NCBI GenBank assembly: GCA_035315885.1
Contig: DATFXM010000031.1
Coordinates: 31,610 to 95,609, forward strand
DNA from: DATFXM01 sp035315885
Lineage (GTDB): Bacteria; Acidobacteriota; Blastocatellia; UBA7656
DNA: 64,000 nucleotides
Direction of reading: 5' to 3'
The notes beneath the pieces are model-generated. The model was not told where the DNA came from, did not search any database, and saw only the letters and a program-made list of their open reading frames with translations. Below are positions 36,888 through 46,287 of this stretch, in pieces. Position numbers and translations under genes: made by a program. The stretch's first letter is position 1; each line of letters begins with the position of its first letter.

Positions 36888-36941
36888 TGCTGAGTGCTGA
36901 GTACGAACCCTTCGGCGTTGGGACTCAGAACTCAGAACTCA
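36886..36941. repeat. GAGTNCT heptad repeat, inverted arms (copy 4)
   Basis: Left arm AGTGCTGAGTGCTGAGTA (36886-36903) begins inside the kinase stop codon; then GAACCCTTCGGCGTTGGG, a relic of the AACCCCGAAGGGGTT unit; then right arm ACTCAGAACTCAGAACTC (36923-36940). It occupies the gap between two convergent genes. Confidence 0.85.
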
Positions 36942-36950
36942 CTTCACCAC

Positions 36951-39056
36951 TCACCTCCACTGAATAGTTGTTACAGGATGTGGACTATCCATTTTCTTAT
37001 AAGCAAGCAATCGTTCCTGTAGATTCTGCAACTGCGCCTTGTCTGCGTCGTCCAATGCCGTTCGCGAGGAGAGAATATCTATCGCTTTCTGTGCGGTGCT
37101 CGATGCATCACTGAACCTCCCAGCCTCCGCGTAAACCGCCGCGAAAACATCGAGAGCTACGGGGTCCTCGAATCCCGTCAGCGACACCGCCTTCCCTGCG
37201 AGACTTAACGCTTCTTCCATATTGTGAAGTGCCCGGTCCTCACAGGTCGCAAGAGTCAATGCGAGCTGACTTAGCGCTTCTGGCCAGCGCCAATTGAGAT
37301 CCAATGCATTCCTGTATTGGCGAATAGCTTCTCCATACCTGGATTGCTTCTCTAACGCTCGACCATAAGTCAAATAGGCTGGTGCGAACTCGCGATTCAA
37401 CTCCACTGCCTTGGATAAGTGCTCAATCGCTTCATCCACTGCTCCCTGGCTCAAAAGCACCCGGCCAAGTGCCCACTGAGGGGCAGCACCGTCAGGTTTG
37501 AGACGCACCGCCTCCTCGAGGTGTTCCCGCGCAGCCGAAGCGTCGCCTTGAAGGTACAATCCCAGCCCGAGACCATATTGCGTAGCCGTATTCGAAGGGT
37601 TCAACCTGCAGGAGACGTCCAGATGCTGCAGCGCTTCCTGATGACGTCCCAACGACGCAAGCGCAAAAGCCAGATTCGCATGCGCGCGATCGTTCTCAGG
37701 CCTCTTGCGAACAATGTCCGCCATCATCGCGAAATCGGATCGATAAGCGGCGTTTCTGCTGATCGTCAGTGACGCGAGCACCGCTACCGCTAAAACGAGA
37801 GCTGCCCACCCGACATAGATCAGCACGCGTGGTGCTTCTAAGCTCGCTTGCTCGTAGTCGGCTTCACCACGTGCAGGCTGCGAGCCGGATGAAATAGCTT
37901 TGTTCAGCCTTCTGAAGGACAGAAACACAACGAAAACCGTAAAGGTAACAATTCCGGCAAGGGGCAGGTACATTCGGTGTTCGAATACGGGATCGTCAAA
38001 GGGCATCACGCTGGAAGTCACCGACAACACCAGGAAGAAAAATGCCGCTGCGAAGCTCAGCGAGCGACGTCTCACAACTCCCCAAGATGTCGCAGCCACG
38101 AGCGTCACAACCAGAACCGCATAGGGCAAGATCTCGCCGAGCGTCTGGGCTTTCGGCCATTTGTAGTCCAAACAAAGAGGGTCGGGCCAGACCGATAGTC
38201 GGAGATAATAGAGGATGACCGCCGGCTCGGTCTTCAGATACTCGAGCGGAGTAAACGACGTGACTGCAAATCCCGCTGTCGGATTGGTGGGCGCAGCGAT
38301 GACAGTCGCTGCAAGCAGTGCCCATGTTGACGCCAGACCGGCATATAAAGGCCATCGCCGCCGCATAGCCTCCAAAATCGGCTCGGACTCAAACACATAA
38401 TCCCACAGCAACACTGCAATGGGAGCTGTCACCATGACCTGCTTCGAAAGCATGCCTGCGCCACACGCGGCGACCGCAGCCGCGTACCAGCCGTTCCCGC
38501 CCGATGACTCAATCCCGCGTATCGCACAATACAACGTCAACAGGTAGAAGAGCGCCATCATCGATTCGCCGCGCTGGATGATGTAGGTTACCGCCTGCGT
38601 AGTGAGCGGATGCACGACCCACAACAACGCGCAGCACAACGCAAGAGTGTTCGCGTGCTTCGACCAGCGCTCGTGAAGACGTCGGGACAGCAGTGTGCGC
38701 CGGATCACGCCGAACAATGTCAACGCCGCAAGCAGATGGATCATGAGATTGAGAGCGTGATAGCTCCAGACGTTCGATTCGCTGATGGCGTAGTTGACGG
38801 CGAAGGAGAGTCCCACGAGAGGCCTGTCCACGTTTTCGCGGGCGAACAGCGCGTCCCACGGAGGGAACAGCGAGCGGATGTGGGTGTTGTCGAGGATCTT
38901 ATGGTCGTCGAAAACAAAAGCACCTGAAAAGCTATTCGAGTAGGCAATGGTTCCCGCTACAACCACCAACAGGATGGCCAGCCAATGTGAGACTTCGCTT
39001 TTCCGATTGGTCTTTGTGAAAGATTCGGCGCCCGCGACCTCGTTTTCGATTGTCAC
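36951..39056 (-). CDS. TMTC-like polytopic membrane protein with C-terminal TPR repeats
   Basis: A 701-residue protein starting at GTG 39056. The N-terminal ~420 residues carry about ten transmembrane helices and the luminal-loop motif 'SGAFVFDDHKILDNTHIRSL' with 'NVWSYHALNLMIHLLAALTL', a pattern shared with TMTC/GT-C-type mannosyltransferase-like proteins. The C-terminal ~270 residues form at least five TPR units ('NDRAHANLAFALASLGRHQE', 'AAREHLEEAVRLKPDGAAPQ', 'AIRQYRNALDLNWRWPEAL'). It may transfer a sugar from a lipid donor to exported proteins, with TPRs for binding partners; this is inferred from fold only. Confidence 0.7.
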   Translation of the reverse strand: MTIENEVAGAESFTKTNRKSEVSHWLAILLVVVAGTIAYSNSFSGAFVFDDHKILDNTHIRSLFPPWDALFARENVDRPLVGLSFAVNYAISESNVWSYHALNLMIHLLAALTLFGVIRRTLLSRRLHERWSKHANTLALCCALLWVVHPLTTQAVTYIIQRGESMMALFYLLTLYCAIRGIESSGGNGWYAAAVAACGAGMLSKQVMVTAPIAVLLWDYVFESEPILEAMRRRWPLYAGLASTWALLAATVIAAPTNPTAGFAVTSFTPLEYLKTEPAVILYYLRLSVWPDPLCLDYKWPKAQTLGEILPYAVLVVTLVAATSWGVVRRRSLSFAAAFFFLVLSVTSSVMPFDDPVFEHRMYLPLAGIVTFTVFVVFLSFRRLNKAISSGSQPARGEADYEQASLEAPRVLIYVGWAALVLAVAVLASLTISRNAAYRSDFAMMADIVRKRPENDRAHANLAFALASLGRHQEALQHLDVSCRLNPSNTATQYGLGLGLYLQGDASAAREHLEEAVRLKPDGAAPQWALGRVLLSQGAVDEAIEHLSKAVELNREFAPAYLTYGRALEKQSRYGEAIRQYRNALDLNWRWPEALSQLALTLATCEDRALHNMEEALSLAGKAVSLTGFEDPVALDVFAAVYAEAGRFSDASSTAQKAIDILSSRTALDDADKAQLQNLQERLLAYKKMDSPHPVTTIQWR

Positions 39057-39135
39057 CGCGCAAGTCTAGCCGCGAGGTATTTCAATGGCAACAGTTTTGA
39101 CCTTCGGTCGCACTTTGTTACTCTGACGATATCGA

Positions 39136-39834
39136 ATGAGAATATTCGCGATCGGAGACATGCACCTTGCGGGCGGGACCGACAAGACGATGGACCGCTT
39201 CGGCGACCACTGGAGAAATCACGACCGGAAAATTTTTGAGTCCTGGGAGAATCTCGTATCCACAGACGACCTGGTCCTGATTTGCGGTGACACCAGTTGG
39301 GCAATGCGGCTGGATCAGGCGGCGCCCGACCTGGCTCGAATCGGTCAGATGCCTGGAAGGAAGATACTGATCAGGGGGAATCACGACTACTGGTGGGAGA
39401 CGCAGGCGAAGCTCACGCGGTCTCTGGACGGCTCGATAACTTCGCTGAACGGCACGTCGGTGATCATCGATCGAATTGCAATTGCCGGAACGCGCGGGTG
39501 GCTTTGTCCGAACGACGTGTATTTCCAGCCGCACGACCGCAAGATCTACGAGCGCGAAGTCAATCGGCTGCGCTCGGCTCTCGATTCTCTGAAGTCCCGG
39601 CGATCGGAATTCGATGTCCTGATAGTCGCGTTGCACTATCCGCCAGTAAACCAGTCGCACGAGCCCTCGGACTTTCTTAGCGTGATCCGTGAGAGTCGAG
39701 CGGACTACTGTGTTTACGGTCATCTTCACGGAGAGGACATCAAGATTGCGCTGAGTGGAGAGCTTGAAGGAACAACGTACAGACTGGTCAGTGCTGACGC
39801 AGTTGATTTCAAGCCGTATGAGCTTAGGGCTTAG
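39136..39834 (+). CDS. Calcineurin-like metallophosphoesterase
   Basis: A 232-residue soluble protein with the five metal-binding motifs in order: 'GDMHLAGG' (D-x-H), 'ICGDTSW' (GD), 'RGNHDYWWETQ' (GNHD), 'VALHYPPV' (H) and 'YGHLHGED' (GHxH). It belongs to the predicted phosphohydrolase group near COG1768. The substrate is unknown. The gene is divergent from the TMTC-like gene (79 nt apart). Its last two residues and stop codon are encoded by the first units of a telomere-like heptad repeat. Confidence 0.87.
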   Translation: MRIFAIGDMHLAGGTDKTMDRFGDHWRNHDRKIFESWENLVSTDDLVLICGDTSWAMRLDQAAPDLARIGQMPGRKILIRGNHDYWWETQAKLTRSLDGSITSLNGTSVIIDRIAIAGTRGWLCPNDVYFQPHDRKIYEREVNRLRSALDSLKSRRSEFDVLIVALHYPPVNQSHEPSDFLSVIRESRADYCVYGHLHGEDIKIALSGELEGTTYRLVSADAVDFKPYELRA

Positions 39835-39878
39835 GGTTTTGGGTTTCGGGTTTTGGGTTTCGGGTTTCGGGTTTGGGC
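39821..39878. repeat. Telomere-like GGGTTTY heptad array
   Basis: About eight tandem 7-bp units: GCTTAGG, GCTTAGG, then GTTTTGG/GTTTCGG repeats ending GTTTGGG. The first units encode the end and stop of the metallophosphoesterase. There is no inverted partner nearby. Confidence 0.85.
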
Positions 39879-39897
39879 CCGCGGAGCGATGGGTAAA

Positions 39898-40083
39898 ACG
39901 GCGAAGGGGTGAATGGGCGACGCGGAGACGCGGTGAGGAGAGACGCGGAGACGGCGAAACGGAAAGTTCGACCAAAACCATTTCACAAAGGAATACCAGA
40001 GTACTTGAGCGTCTCCGCTCACCGCGTCACCGCTTCCCTCCTAACCGCGTCGTCCCTTCGCCGATTCGCCGATTCGCTCCTTT
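39898..40083. repeat. GGCGAATG/GACGCGGAG palindromic element (copy 2)
   Basis: Left arm 39898-39962 (GGCGAAGGGGTGAATGGGCG, then GACGCGGAGACGCGG and GAGACGCGGAGACGG) and a degenerate inverted right arm 40009-40083 (CGTCTCCGCTCACCGCGTC, CTTCGCCGATTCGCCGATTC), with a ~45-nt A-rich unique centre. It lies between the metallophosphoesterase and the ECF sigma gene; here the flanking genes are in tandem, not convergent. Confidence 0.85.
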
Positions 40084-40191
40084 GCGGGTAGCAGCCGGCC
40101 TGTTGCATAATTGCCCGGCCGCTTGGTTCAAAAGAACGGCGCGCAAATCTAGAGCAACCACGGTTTGCGTAGAACACTGAGGAGACGGGTT

Positions 40192-40782
40192 TTGGGGGTG
40201 CCCAGAGACTCTTTGGAAATCAGAGATTCGGAGTGGGAGGCGCTCATCCGCAGGGTGGCGGCGGGGGACCAATCCGCCCTCGCCCAGCTCTATGACGCAA
40301 CCAGCCGAATGGTGTTCGGACTGATTCTCCGGATCGTGACCGATCGCGCGTCGGCTGAAGAGGTCTTGCTCGACGTCTACACCCAGGTCTGGCGTCAGGC
40401 GTCTTCGTTCGATTCAAACCGCGGCGCCCCGATTGCCTGGCTCATGACGATTGCCCGGAGCCGCGCGATCGACAGGTTGCGGTCCGCGAAACACGACCAG
40501 AGCAAGGACGCTTTGGACACGGTTGGTGAGCTGATCGCCAACTCTACCGATCCTGAACAAGCCTCGGCGCTCTCTGAACGGCAGAGGCTGGTGAGGGCCG
40601 CGCTGGATTCGCTGTCTCGTGAACAGCGAGAGGTGATCGAGCTCGCCTACTACGCGGGGCTCAGTCACAGTGAAATAGCTTTGAAGCTCGGGCAGCCGCT
40701 TGGGACCGTCAAAACGCGAACGCGGCTGGGAATGATCAAGCTTCGCGACATGCTGCGACCTCTTGCGGAGGGCCAGGCATGA
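40192..40782 (+). CDS. ECF-type RNA polymerase sigma factor (SigK-like)
   Basis: About 196 residues from TTG 40192, chosen because TGAGGAG lies 7 nt upstream; a longer frame begins at 40165. Sigma region 2 has 'SALAQLYDATSRMVFGLILR', 'EEVLLDVYTQVWRQASSFDS' and 'PIAWLMTIARSRAIDRLRSA'. Region 4 has 'ALDSLSREQREVIELAYYAG' and the HTH 'LSHSEIALKLGQPLGTVKTR'. It directs RNA polymerase to a small stress regulon. The start of the ChrR-like gene overlaps its stop, and a second anti-sigma gene follows. Confidence 0.93.
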   Translation: MGVPRDSLEIRDSEWEALIRRVAAGDQSALAQLYDATSRMVFGLILRIVTDRASAEEVLLDVYTQVWRQASSFDSNRGAPIAWLMTIARSRAIDRLRSAKHDQSKDALDTVGELIANSTDPEQASALSERQRLVRAALDSLSREQREVIELAYYAGLSHSEIALKLGQPLGTVKTRTRLGMIKLRDMLRPLAEGQA

Positions 40783-41324
40783 CGCACGAAATAAAAGAGC
40801 TGGCCGCGGCTTATGCCCTAGGGGTCCTGGAGCGAGATGATGCTCGCAGATTTGCGGATCACCTTGAGTTCAAGTGTTCCGAATGCGCTCGCGAACTGAG
40901 CAGCTTCGAGGAGACACTAGCCGATTTGAGTCTGGCAGTCGAAGCAGTTGAACCGCCAGCGTCGCTCAAAGGCGAGCTTAAGATGCGCGTCAGCGGCTCG
41001 CGGTTTTATTCCGTGTTCCGCAATGAGGGGGAATGGCACGAAGTAATGTGCGGCGTTCGGGTAAAGCAATTGCATTTGGACTTGTCGAGCGGGATATCAA
41101 CCTCGCTGGTCAGGATGATGCCGGGAACGTCGCTGCCCAGACATGGTCACGCAACGGGCGAGCAGGTTCTGGTGCTCGAAGGCGACTGCAACATAAACGA
41201 GCAGAAGCTTGGACCGGGCGATTTCCATTATGCCGAAGCCGGCAGCGTACACGACTCAACTTACACCGTGACCGGCACAATGTTTCTTTTGATAGCAAGT
41301 CAGGACTACCAGTTTACCGATTGA
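40779..41324 (+). CDS. ChrR-like cupin anti-sigma factor
   Basis: A 181-residue protein overlapping the sigma stop by 4 nt (ATGA). The N-terminal part ('ELAAAYALGVLERDDARRFA', 'HLEFKCSECARELSSFEETL') looks like a zinc-finger anti-sigma domain with a HxxxCxxC arrangement. The C-terminal part is a cupin: 'GTSLPRHGHATGEQVLVLEG' with metal-binding His-x-His and Glu, then 'GPGDFHYAEAGSVHDS'. In ChrR, such a cupin senses singlet oxygen or organic peroxide and the N-terminal domain holds the ECF sigma factor. It is soluble, with no membrane segment. Confidence 0.85.
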   Translation: MTHEIKELAAAYALGVLERDDARRFADHLEFKCSECARELSSFEETLADLSLAVEAVEPPASLKGELKMRVSGSRFYSVFRNEGEWHEVMCGVRVKQLHLDLSSGISTSLVRMMPGTSLPRHGHATGEQVLVLEGDCNINEQKLGPGDFHYAEAGSVHDSTYTVTGTMFLLIASQDYQFTD

Positions 41325-41348
41325 TCGGAGCGAGGAAGGGCGTTCGAA

Positions 41349-42242
41349 TTGGAGCACGATAAGACAAACGAAGACACGCAGGAGACCGCAGCGCTCTACT
41401 CGCTCGGAGCCCTTTGTCAGCACGACGCGCGAGTGTTCGAAGCACACCTTCTTGAAGGTTGCGCGATATGCCTCGCGGAAAAACGAAGCTTTGACGATAT
41501 AGTTACCGCGATTGGTACGGCCCAACCGTCGATGGCTCCACCTGCGTACGTGCGAGACCTTCTCATGTCGCGAGTCCAGCGCGAGACAAACATTGCCCAG
41601 CAAAGTGCTCCCGCGGCTCCGTCTGTTGTCACGTTTCCAGAACGGCGACCCGAGAAATCCGTATCGCCGAAAAAGGTCGTTCGCGAATCACCGGCTCCGG
41701 CGCGCCGCGCACCGATCCTGCCATGGGCTCTGGCAGCCACACTGCTGATATTCTTTATAGGAACCTATCTATACCTGCGATCGGACCGGCTCGCGATAAT
41801 CAATGAAAGCAAGAATCAGATTGAGGCCGTGCGGCGACAGAGTGCGATTCTCAAGGATCAATTGGCACAGTTTCGCAAAGAGAGCGCCGCGGTAAACGAA
41901 GTCGTTGGGTCGCCGGGTTTCAAAACGATCGACCTTCAGGGTCAACAGCCGGCGCCGTCGGCTACGGCAAAAGTCTACTGGAACACTCGAGACAATCGAT
42001 GGGTAGTGACCGCCCAACTTCCACCTGCACCCGCGGGCAAGACTTATCAACTATGGTTTGTGACCGCCAGTGAAAAGATAAGCGCAGGGCTGATCCAGCC
42101 GGACGAAACGGGTCACGGTTTCATCGACGTTCCCTTCCCCGTTAGTTTGTCCGGACTTGCGGCGGCTGCCATCACATTGGAACCCGAAGGCGGTTCGGCG
42201 CAGCCGACGATGCCCATTTATGCGGTAGGGAAAGCAGGTTGA
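41349..42242 (+). CDS. RskA-like membrane anti-sigma factor
   Basis: A 297-residue protein from TTG 41349, with GAGGAAGGG ~8 nt upstream. The N-terminal anti-sigma-like domain ('ETAALYSLGALCQHDARVFE', 'HLLEGCAICLAEKRSFDDIV') has a Cys pair. One transmembrane helix ('ILPWALAATLLIFFIGTYLY') is followed by a coiled-coil stretch and an extracytoplasmic RskA C-terminal domain ('KVYWNTRDNRWVVTAQLPPA', 'GKTYQLWFVTASEKISAGLI'). It resembles RskA-type regulators that bind SigK-like sigma factors. It follows the ChrR-like gene by 24 nt, so the sigma factor may have two inhibitors with different sensors. Confidence 0.85.
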   Translation: MEHDKTNEDTQETAALYSLGALCQHDARVFEAHLLEGCAICLAEKRSFDDIVTAIGTAQPSMAPPAYVRDLLMSRVQRETNIAQQSAPAAPSVVTFPERRPEKSVSPKKVVRESPAPARRAPILPWALAATLLIFFIGTYLYLRSDRLAIINESKNQIEAVRRQSAILKDQLAQFRKESAAVNEVVGSPGFKTIDLQGQQPAPSATAKVYWNTRDNRWVVTAQLPPAPAGKTYQLWFVTASEKISAGLIQPDETGHGFIDVPFPVSLSGLAAAAITLEPEGGSAQPTMPIYAVGKAG

Positions 42243-42266
42243 TCCTAGAGACCCCGCCCGGGTCTG

Positions 42267-42818
42267 TCACTCCAATTTCTTCCTGCCCGACCGAGTGCGC
42301 ACCGCGAGCGGAAGCGCAAACCATAGACTGTAGAACAGCACCAGCATCGAAGCTGCGGCGATGATCGAAATGCGAGTTGAATTGATAACCAGCTCGCAGA
42401 TGACGTACAAATCGCCGCACATTCCGATAGCCAACAGGGCCATCGCCGCCAGGAGAATCTTGCCTGCGATGCGATGGAAATGTTCGCTGTCTTCGCCCTG
42501 CTCGAGAATGCGGTGGTAGGCGGCTGGGGTCATCAACAGGATGATGCTGCCGGTGACCGTAAAGAGACTCAGCAGGTGTACGAGTTTCAGCGACTGCCGC
42601 TGAGAAATCCGACCGGACGGCCCGGCGACCTTTTCAGCGGCGATGCACGCGTCGGGCCTGCCCAGTTGGGGCTTAAGCGAACCCGAGAGCGAGACGTTTG
42701 ATCGAAGTACACACCTCTGCACTAATGTGCGTCGGTCCCGAGTCTGACTGGTCCCACCTGAGATAGACATGCGCACAAATTTCGGAGTATACTCGTGGCG
42801 CACTAATTGCGAGCCCAT
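42267..42818 (-). CDS. DUF6328-like membrane protein, N-terminus uncertain
   Basis: The last ~110 residues match a DUF6328-like membrane protein: 'LFTVTGSIILLMTPAAYHRI', 'DSEHFHRIAGKILLAAMALL', then two more hydrophobic helices and a basic tail. The first ~70 residues (rich in Arg, Ser and Gly) lack the expected first membrane helix and no start has an RBS, so the gene may be truncated or its 5' end frameshifted. Function unknown. It lies between the anti-sigma genes (convergent) and the formate dehydrogenase operon (divergent). Confidence 0.5.
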   Translation of the reverse strand: MGSQLVRHEYTPKFVRMSISGGTSQTRDRRTLVQRCVLRSNVSLSGSLKPQLGRPDACIAAEKVAGPSGRISQRQSLKLVHLLSLFTVTGSIILLMTPAAYHRILEQGEDSEHFHRIAGKILLAAMALLAIGMCGDLYVICELVINSTRISIIAAASMLVLFYSLWFALPLAVRTRSGRKKLE

Positions 42819-42896
42819 GGCATCTGCGACTACTACTGTCTGAGCGGCGGTCGCTATTTTCCAACCGAAAGAACTGCACCTGCACGGAGGAACTCT

Positions 42897-45800
42897 ATGG
42901 AAGTCTCCAGACGAGCTTTCATCAAAGGGAGTATCGTCGGAGGTATCGGCCTATCGGCTTTTGGGTTCGATCTAGCGCCGGTTTATGCGCAGACTCAGGC
43001 CCTCAAGATCCAGCGTACTTCCGAAACCCGCAGCACCTGCCCGTACTGTTCAGTCAGTTGCGGCGTGATCATCCACACCTTGAGCGACAAAGGCAAGAAT
43101 TCCACACCCCAGGTGGTTCACGTGGAAGGCGATCCCGATCACCCCATCAATCGCGGGACGCTCTGCCCGAAGGGCTCGTCCCTCGAGCAAGACATATTGA
43201 ACGAGCGCCGTCTCACGATGCCCGAGGTTCGCCGACCAGGATCCGATCACTGGGAACCCATCCGATGGGAGGACGCCTACAATGAGATCGCTCGGCGGAT
43301 AAAAGACACCCGCGATCAGACCTTCGTGGATAAGGATCAGCAGGGGCGCACGGTCAACCGCTGCGAAGGGATTGCCTGGGCTGGCGGATGCACCGACACC
43401 AACGAGTTCAACTTTCTCGCCGTCAAGACGATGAGATCCATGGGGGTGGTCTACTTCGAAACGCAGGCCCGTGTTTGACATGGTCCCACGGTCTCCAGTT
43501 TGGGGCCCACATTCGGACGCGGCGCGATGACCAACGGTTGGATTGACATCAAGAACACCGACATGATGCTGATCATGGGCGGTAACCCGGCGGAGAACCA
43601 TCCTTGCGGTTTCAAATGGCCGGTCGAAGCAAAGAAGACCCGCAATGCAAGAATGATTGTGGTCGACCCGAGATTTACCCGCACGGCCGCAGTCGCAGAC
43701 ATGTTTCTTCAGATTCGCGCGGGAACCGACATCGCCTTTCTCGGAGGGCTGATCAATTACGCGCTTGAGAACAATCGCATCGCTTTGGATTACGTCAAGA
43801 ACTACACGAATGCGACGTTCCTCGTGAAAGATGGCTTCAAGCTGCCTGAAGATGGGCTCTATTCAGGTTTTGACGCCAACACTCGCATCTACGACAAGTC
43901 GACATGGAACTACGAGGAAGGCGGTAAGGTTGCCGCACCGGCAGGGGAGTTTGAGGCCGGAGCCGGAGGGCGTGTCCCCAATCGTGCCGATGGAGTCGCT
44001 CCAGCCGATACCAACGGCGTGGCGAAGCCGGGTGCGCAACCCTCGCCGGGCCTCGCACAAAAACCCGTTTCGGTTTCAACGCCTACCCAGCAGCCACCGA
44101 GCGCTTCAAAGGAAAAAACGTACGGTGGTCAGGGACCGGTTGGAGGCGGGCATCAGGCGGCCGGCCCCCCCGGAGCTTCGGGACAGGGCGGACCAGTTCC
44201 ACCTCCGACTCTTCCACCCAACGTCGCCTACGATCCAACGTTGCAGCATCCACGCTCCGTATATCAACTGCTGAAGAAGCAGTACTCACGGTACACACCG
44301 GAGATGGTCGAGCGGATCACCGGGATACCAAAGGATCAGTTCCTGAAGGCTGCGGACCTGTTCACCTCTATCAGAAAAGATGGAGATACAAAGAAGGCGG
44401 GGACAATCATATACGCCGTCGGTTGGACGCAGCACACTTTTGGGACCCAGATCATCCGAACCGCGGCGATGCTTCAGTTGCTGTTGGGGAACGTGGGCCG
44501 GGCCGGCGGAGGAGTTAACGCGCTCAGGGGACACTCGAATATTCAAGGCGCTACCGACATGGGAGGCGTCTTCGACATTTTCCCTGGCTATCTGAAGATG
44601 CCGAATCCGACGGACACCGATCTTGCGACGTACCTCAAACGCACGACTCCCACAAGCTCCAAGCCATCGGAGTGGGATTCGTACAACTACTGGTCCAACA
44701 CGCCAAAGTTCATGGTTTCGTGGCTCAAGTCAATGTACGGCGACGGTGCCACGCGCGAGAACGATTTTGGATTCCAATACCTGCCGAAAATCGATAGACG
44801 GTACTCATGGGTAGAGATGTGGGACCGGATGTATAGCGGCCAGGTGAAAGGTCACATCGCGTTCGGAATGAACGGCGTGATGATTGGGCCAAACTCGAAG
44901 AAGAATATCGAAGCGCTCAAGAAGGCCGACTGGCTGGTAGTCTGCGAAGTATTTCCCGATGAAACGAGCGAGTTTTGGAAAGCGCCGGGCACTACGCCGG
45001 AGCAAATGAAGGAGATCCAGACTACAGTGTACAGGCTTCCCGGTGCGGGGTTCGCCGAGAAGGACGGGACCTTCGTAAACTCCGCTCGCTGGCTTCAATG
45101 GAAGTACGCCGCAGTTCCGACTCCCGGTCAGGCGAAGCTGGATCAGGAAATCCTGGCTCGAATCTTTTTGAAGGTCCGGGAGCTCTACCAGAAAGAAGGA
45201 GGTAAATTCCCTGATCCGATCATGAACCTGACGTGGTTCTACTCGAATCCTGGAAACCCGCCGCTGTCGGAAGTGGCGAAAGAGATCAACGGCCGGGCGC
45301 TTGCGGATCTCACTGATGAAGCACAACCGGGGGTGACGATCAAAACGGGCCAGCAATTGCCGGGATTCGCCTGGCTGAGGGACGATGGCTCGACCGCGTG
45401 TGGGAACTGGCTCTACAGCGGCTCGTGGACGGAGGCGGGTGCGCAGTCTCAAAGACGAGGTCTGGACGATCCGTCGGGCCTCGGGATCTTTCCGAACTGG
45501 GGCTGGTCCTGGCCGGCTAATCGCCGCGTGATGTACAACCGCGCATCCTGCGATCCGTCTGGCAAGCCTTGGGACTCCGAGCGCAAACAAGTGTGGTGGA
45601 ACGAAGCCTCAAAGAAGTGGGTAGGAAACGACGTGCCGGACTTCAAGGCGGATTCGCCGCCTCAGAATCACATGGGGCCGTTCATCATGAATCCCGAGGG
45701 TATCGGGAGGTTGTTCGCGCCTCTCGGTGCGTTTGCTGAAGGTCCGTTCCCTGAGCACTACGAGCCCTTCGAGAGTCCGATTGCAAACCCGTTGCACCCG

Positions 45801-46274
45801 CAGCAGTCTTCAAACCCGGTGGTCGGGAAGTTCAAGTCGGATCTGGACGTCTACGGGACACCGGATCAAGGGTTCAACGTCGTCTGCACGACATACCGTC
45901 TGACCGAACACTATCACTACTGGACGAAGAACAACCCAATGAACGTCCAGCTCGTGCCGGAGCCCTTCGTGGAGATCCCGGCGGAGCTTGCGGACGAGTT
46001 GGGCCTGAAGGGCGGCGAAAAAGTCAAAGTGAGCAGTGCTCGCGCTCAGTACGTGGCGAAGGCGATGGTTACGAGGCGGATTCGGCCGATGATGATCGAC
46101 GGGAAGAAGACTTACCAGATCGGCGTTCCAATTCATTGGGGCTATAGAGGAATCGCCGAAGACGAGCACAAGACGTCTCTCGACCCCGCCAACCTGCTGT
46201 CACCAACGGTCATGGACCCTAACGCTTACACTCCCGAGTACAAGGGATTTCTTGTGAAGGTGGAGAAGGCCTAA
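42897..46274 (+). CDS. fdnG: Selenocysteine-containing formate dehydrogenase, catalytic alpha subunit (FdnG/FdoG-like)
   Basis: About 1125 residues, read through an in-frame UGA (43476-43478) as selenocysteine 194 in the context 'TQARV-Sec-HGPTVSSLGP', matching FdnG. The start ATG 42897 has CGGAGG 6 nt upstream and a Tat signal 'SRRAFIKGSIVGGIGLSAFG'. A [4Fe-4S] site follows ('CPYCSVSCGVIIHT', 'RGTLCPKGSS'), then the molybdopterin guanine dinucleotide-binding domains ('LIMGGNPAENHPCGFKWPVE', 'GRAGGGVNALRGHSNIQGAT'). It oxidises formate to CO2 on the periplasmic side. Residues ~341-436 are an extra Pro/Gly/Ala-rich insertion absent from E. coli FdnG. It needs molybdenum cofactor (moaC and moeA are in the window) and Sec machinery (not in the window). 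Confidence 0.95.
43476..43507 (+). promoter_or_regulatory. UGA selenocysteine codon and bacterial SECIS hairpin
   Basis: Eleven nt after the UGA, GGTCTCC (43490-43496) pairs with GGGGCC (43502-43507) around the loop AGTTT. This is the layout of the E. coli fdhF/fdnG SECIS: same 11-nt distance, 3 bp, a single-nt bulge, 3 bp, and a loop containing GU. The bulged base is C where E. coli fdhF has a critical U. It should recruit SelB-Sec-tRNA for recoding. Confidence 0.8.
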
Positions 46275-46287
46275 AGAGGAGATCCAG

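Noticed and set aside
39821..39878. True telomere or linear-replicon end
   Set aside because: The array is short, internal and flanked by normal genes; its heptad period matches the other repeats in the window.
43476..43478. UGA read as a nonsense mutation giving a split fdnG pseudogene
   Set aside because: The position and flanking residues match the Sec site of FdnG, the frame continues unchanged, and a SECIS hairpin follows at the right distance.
44805..45590. 261-residue minus-strand open frame
   Set aside because: Antisense to the formate dehydrogenase catalytic subunit, which is well supported; no motif in the antisense product.
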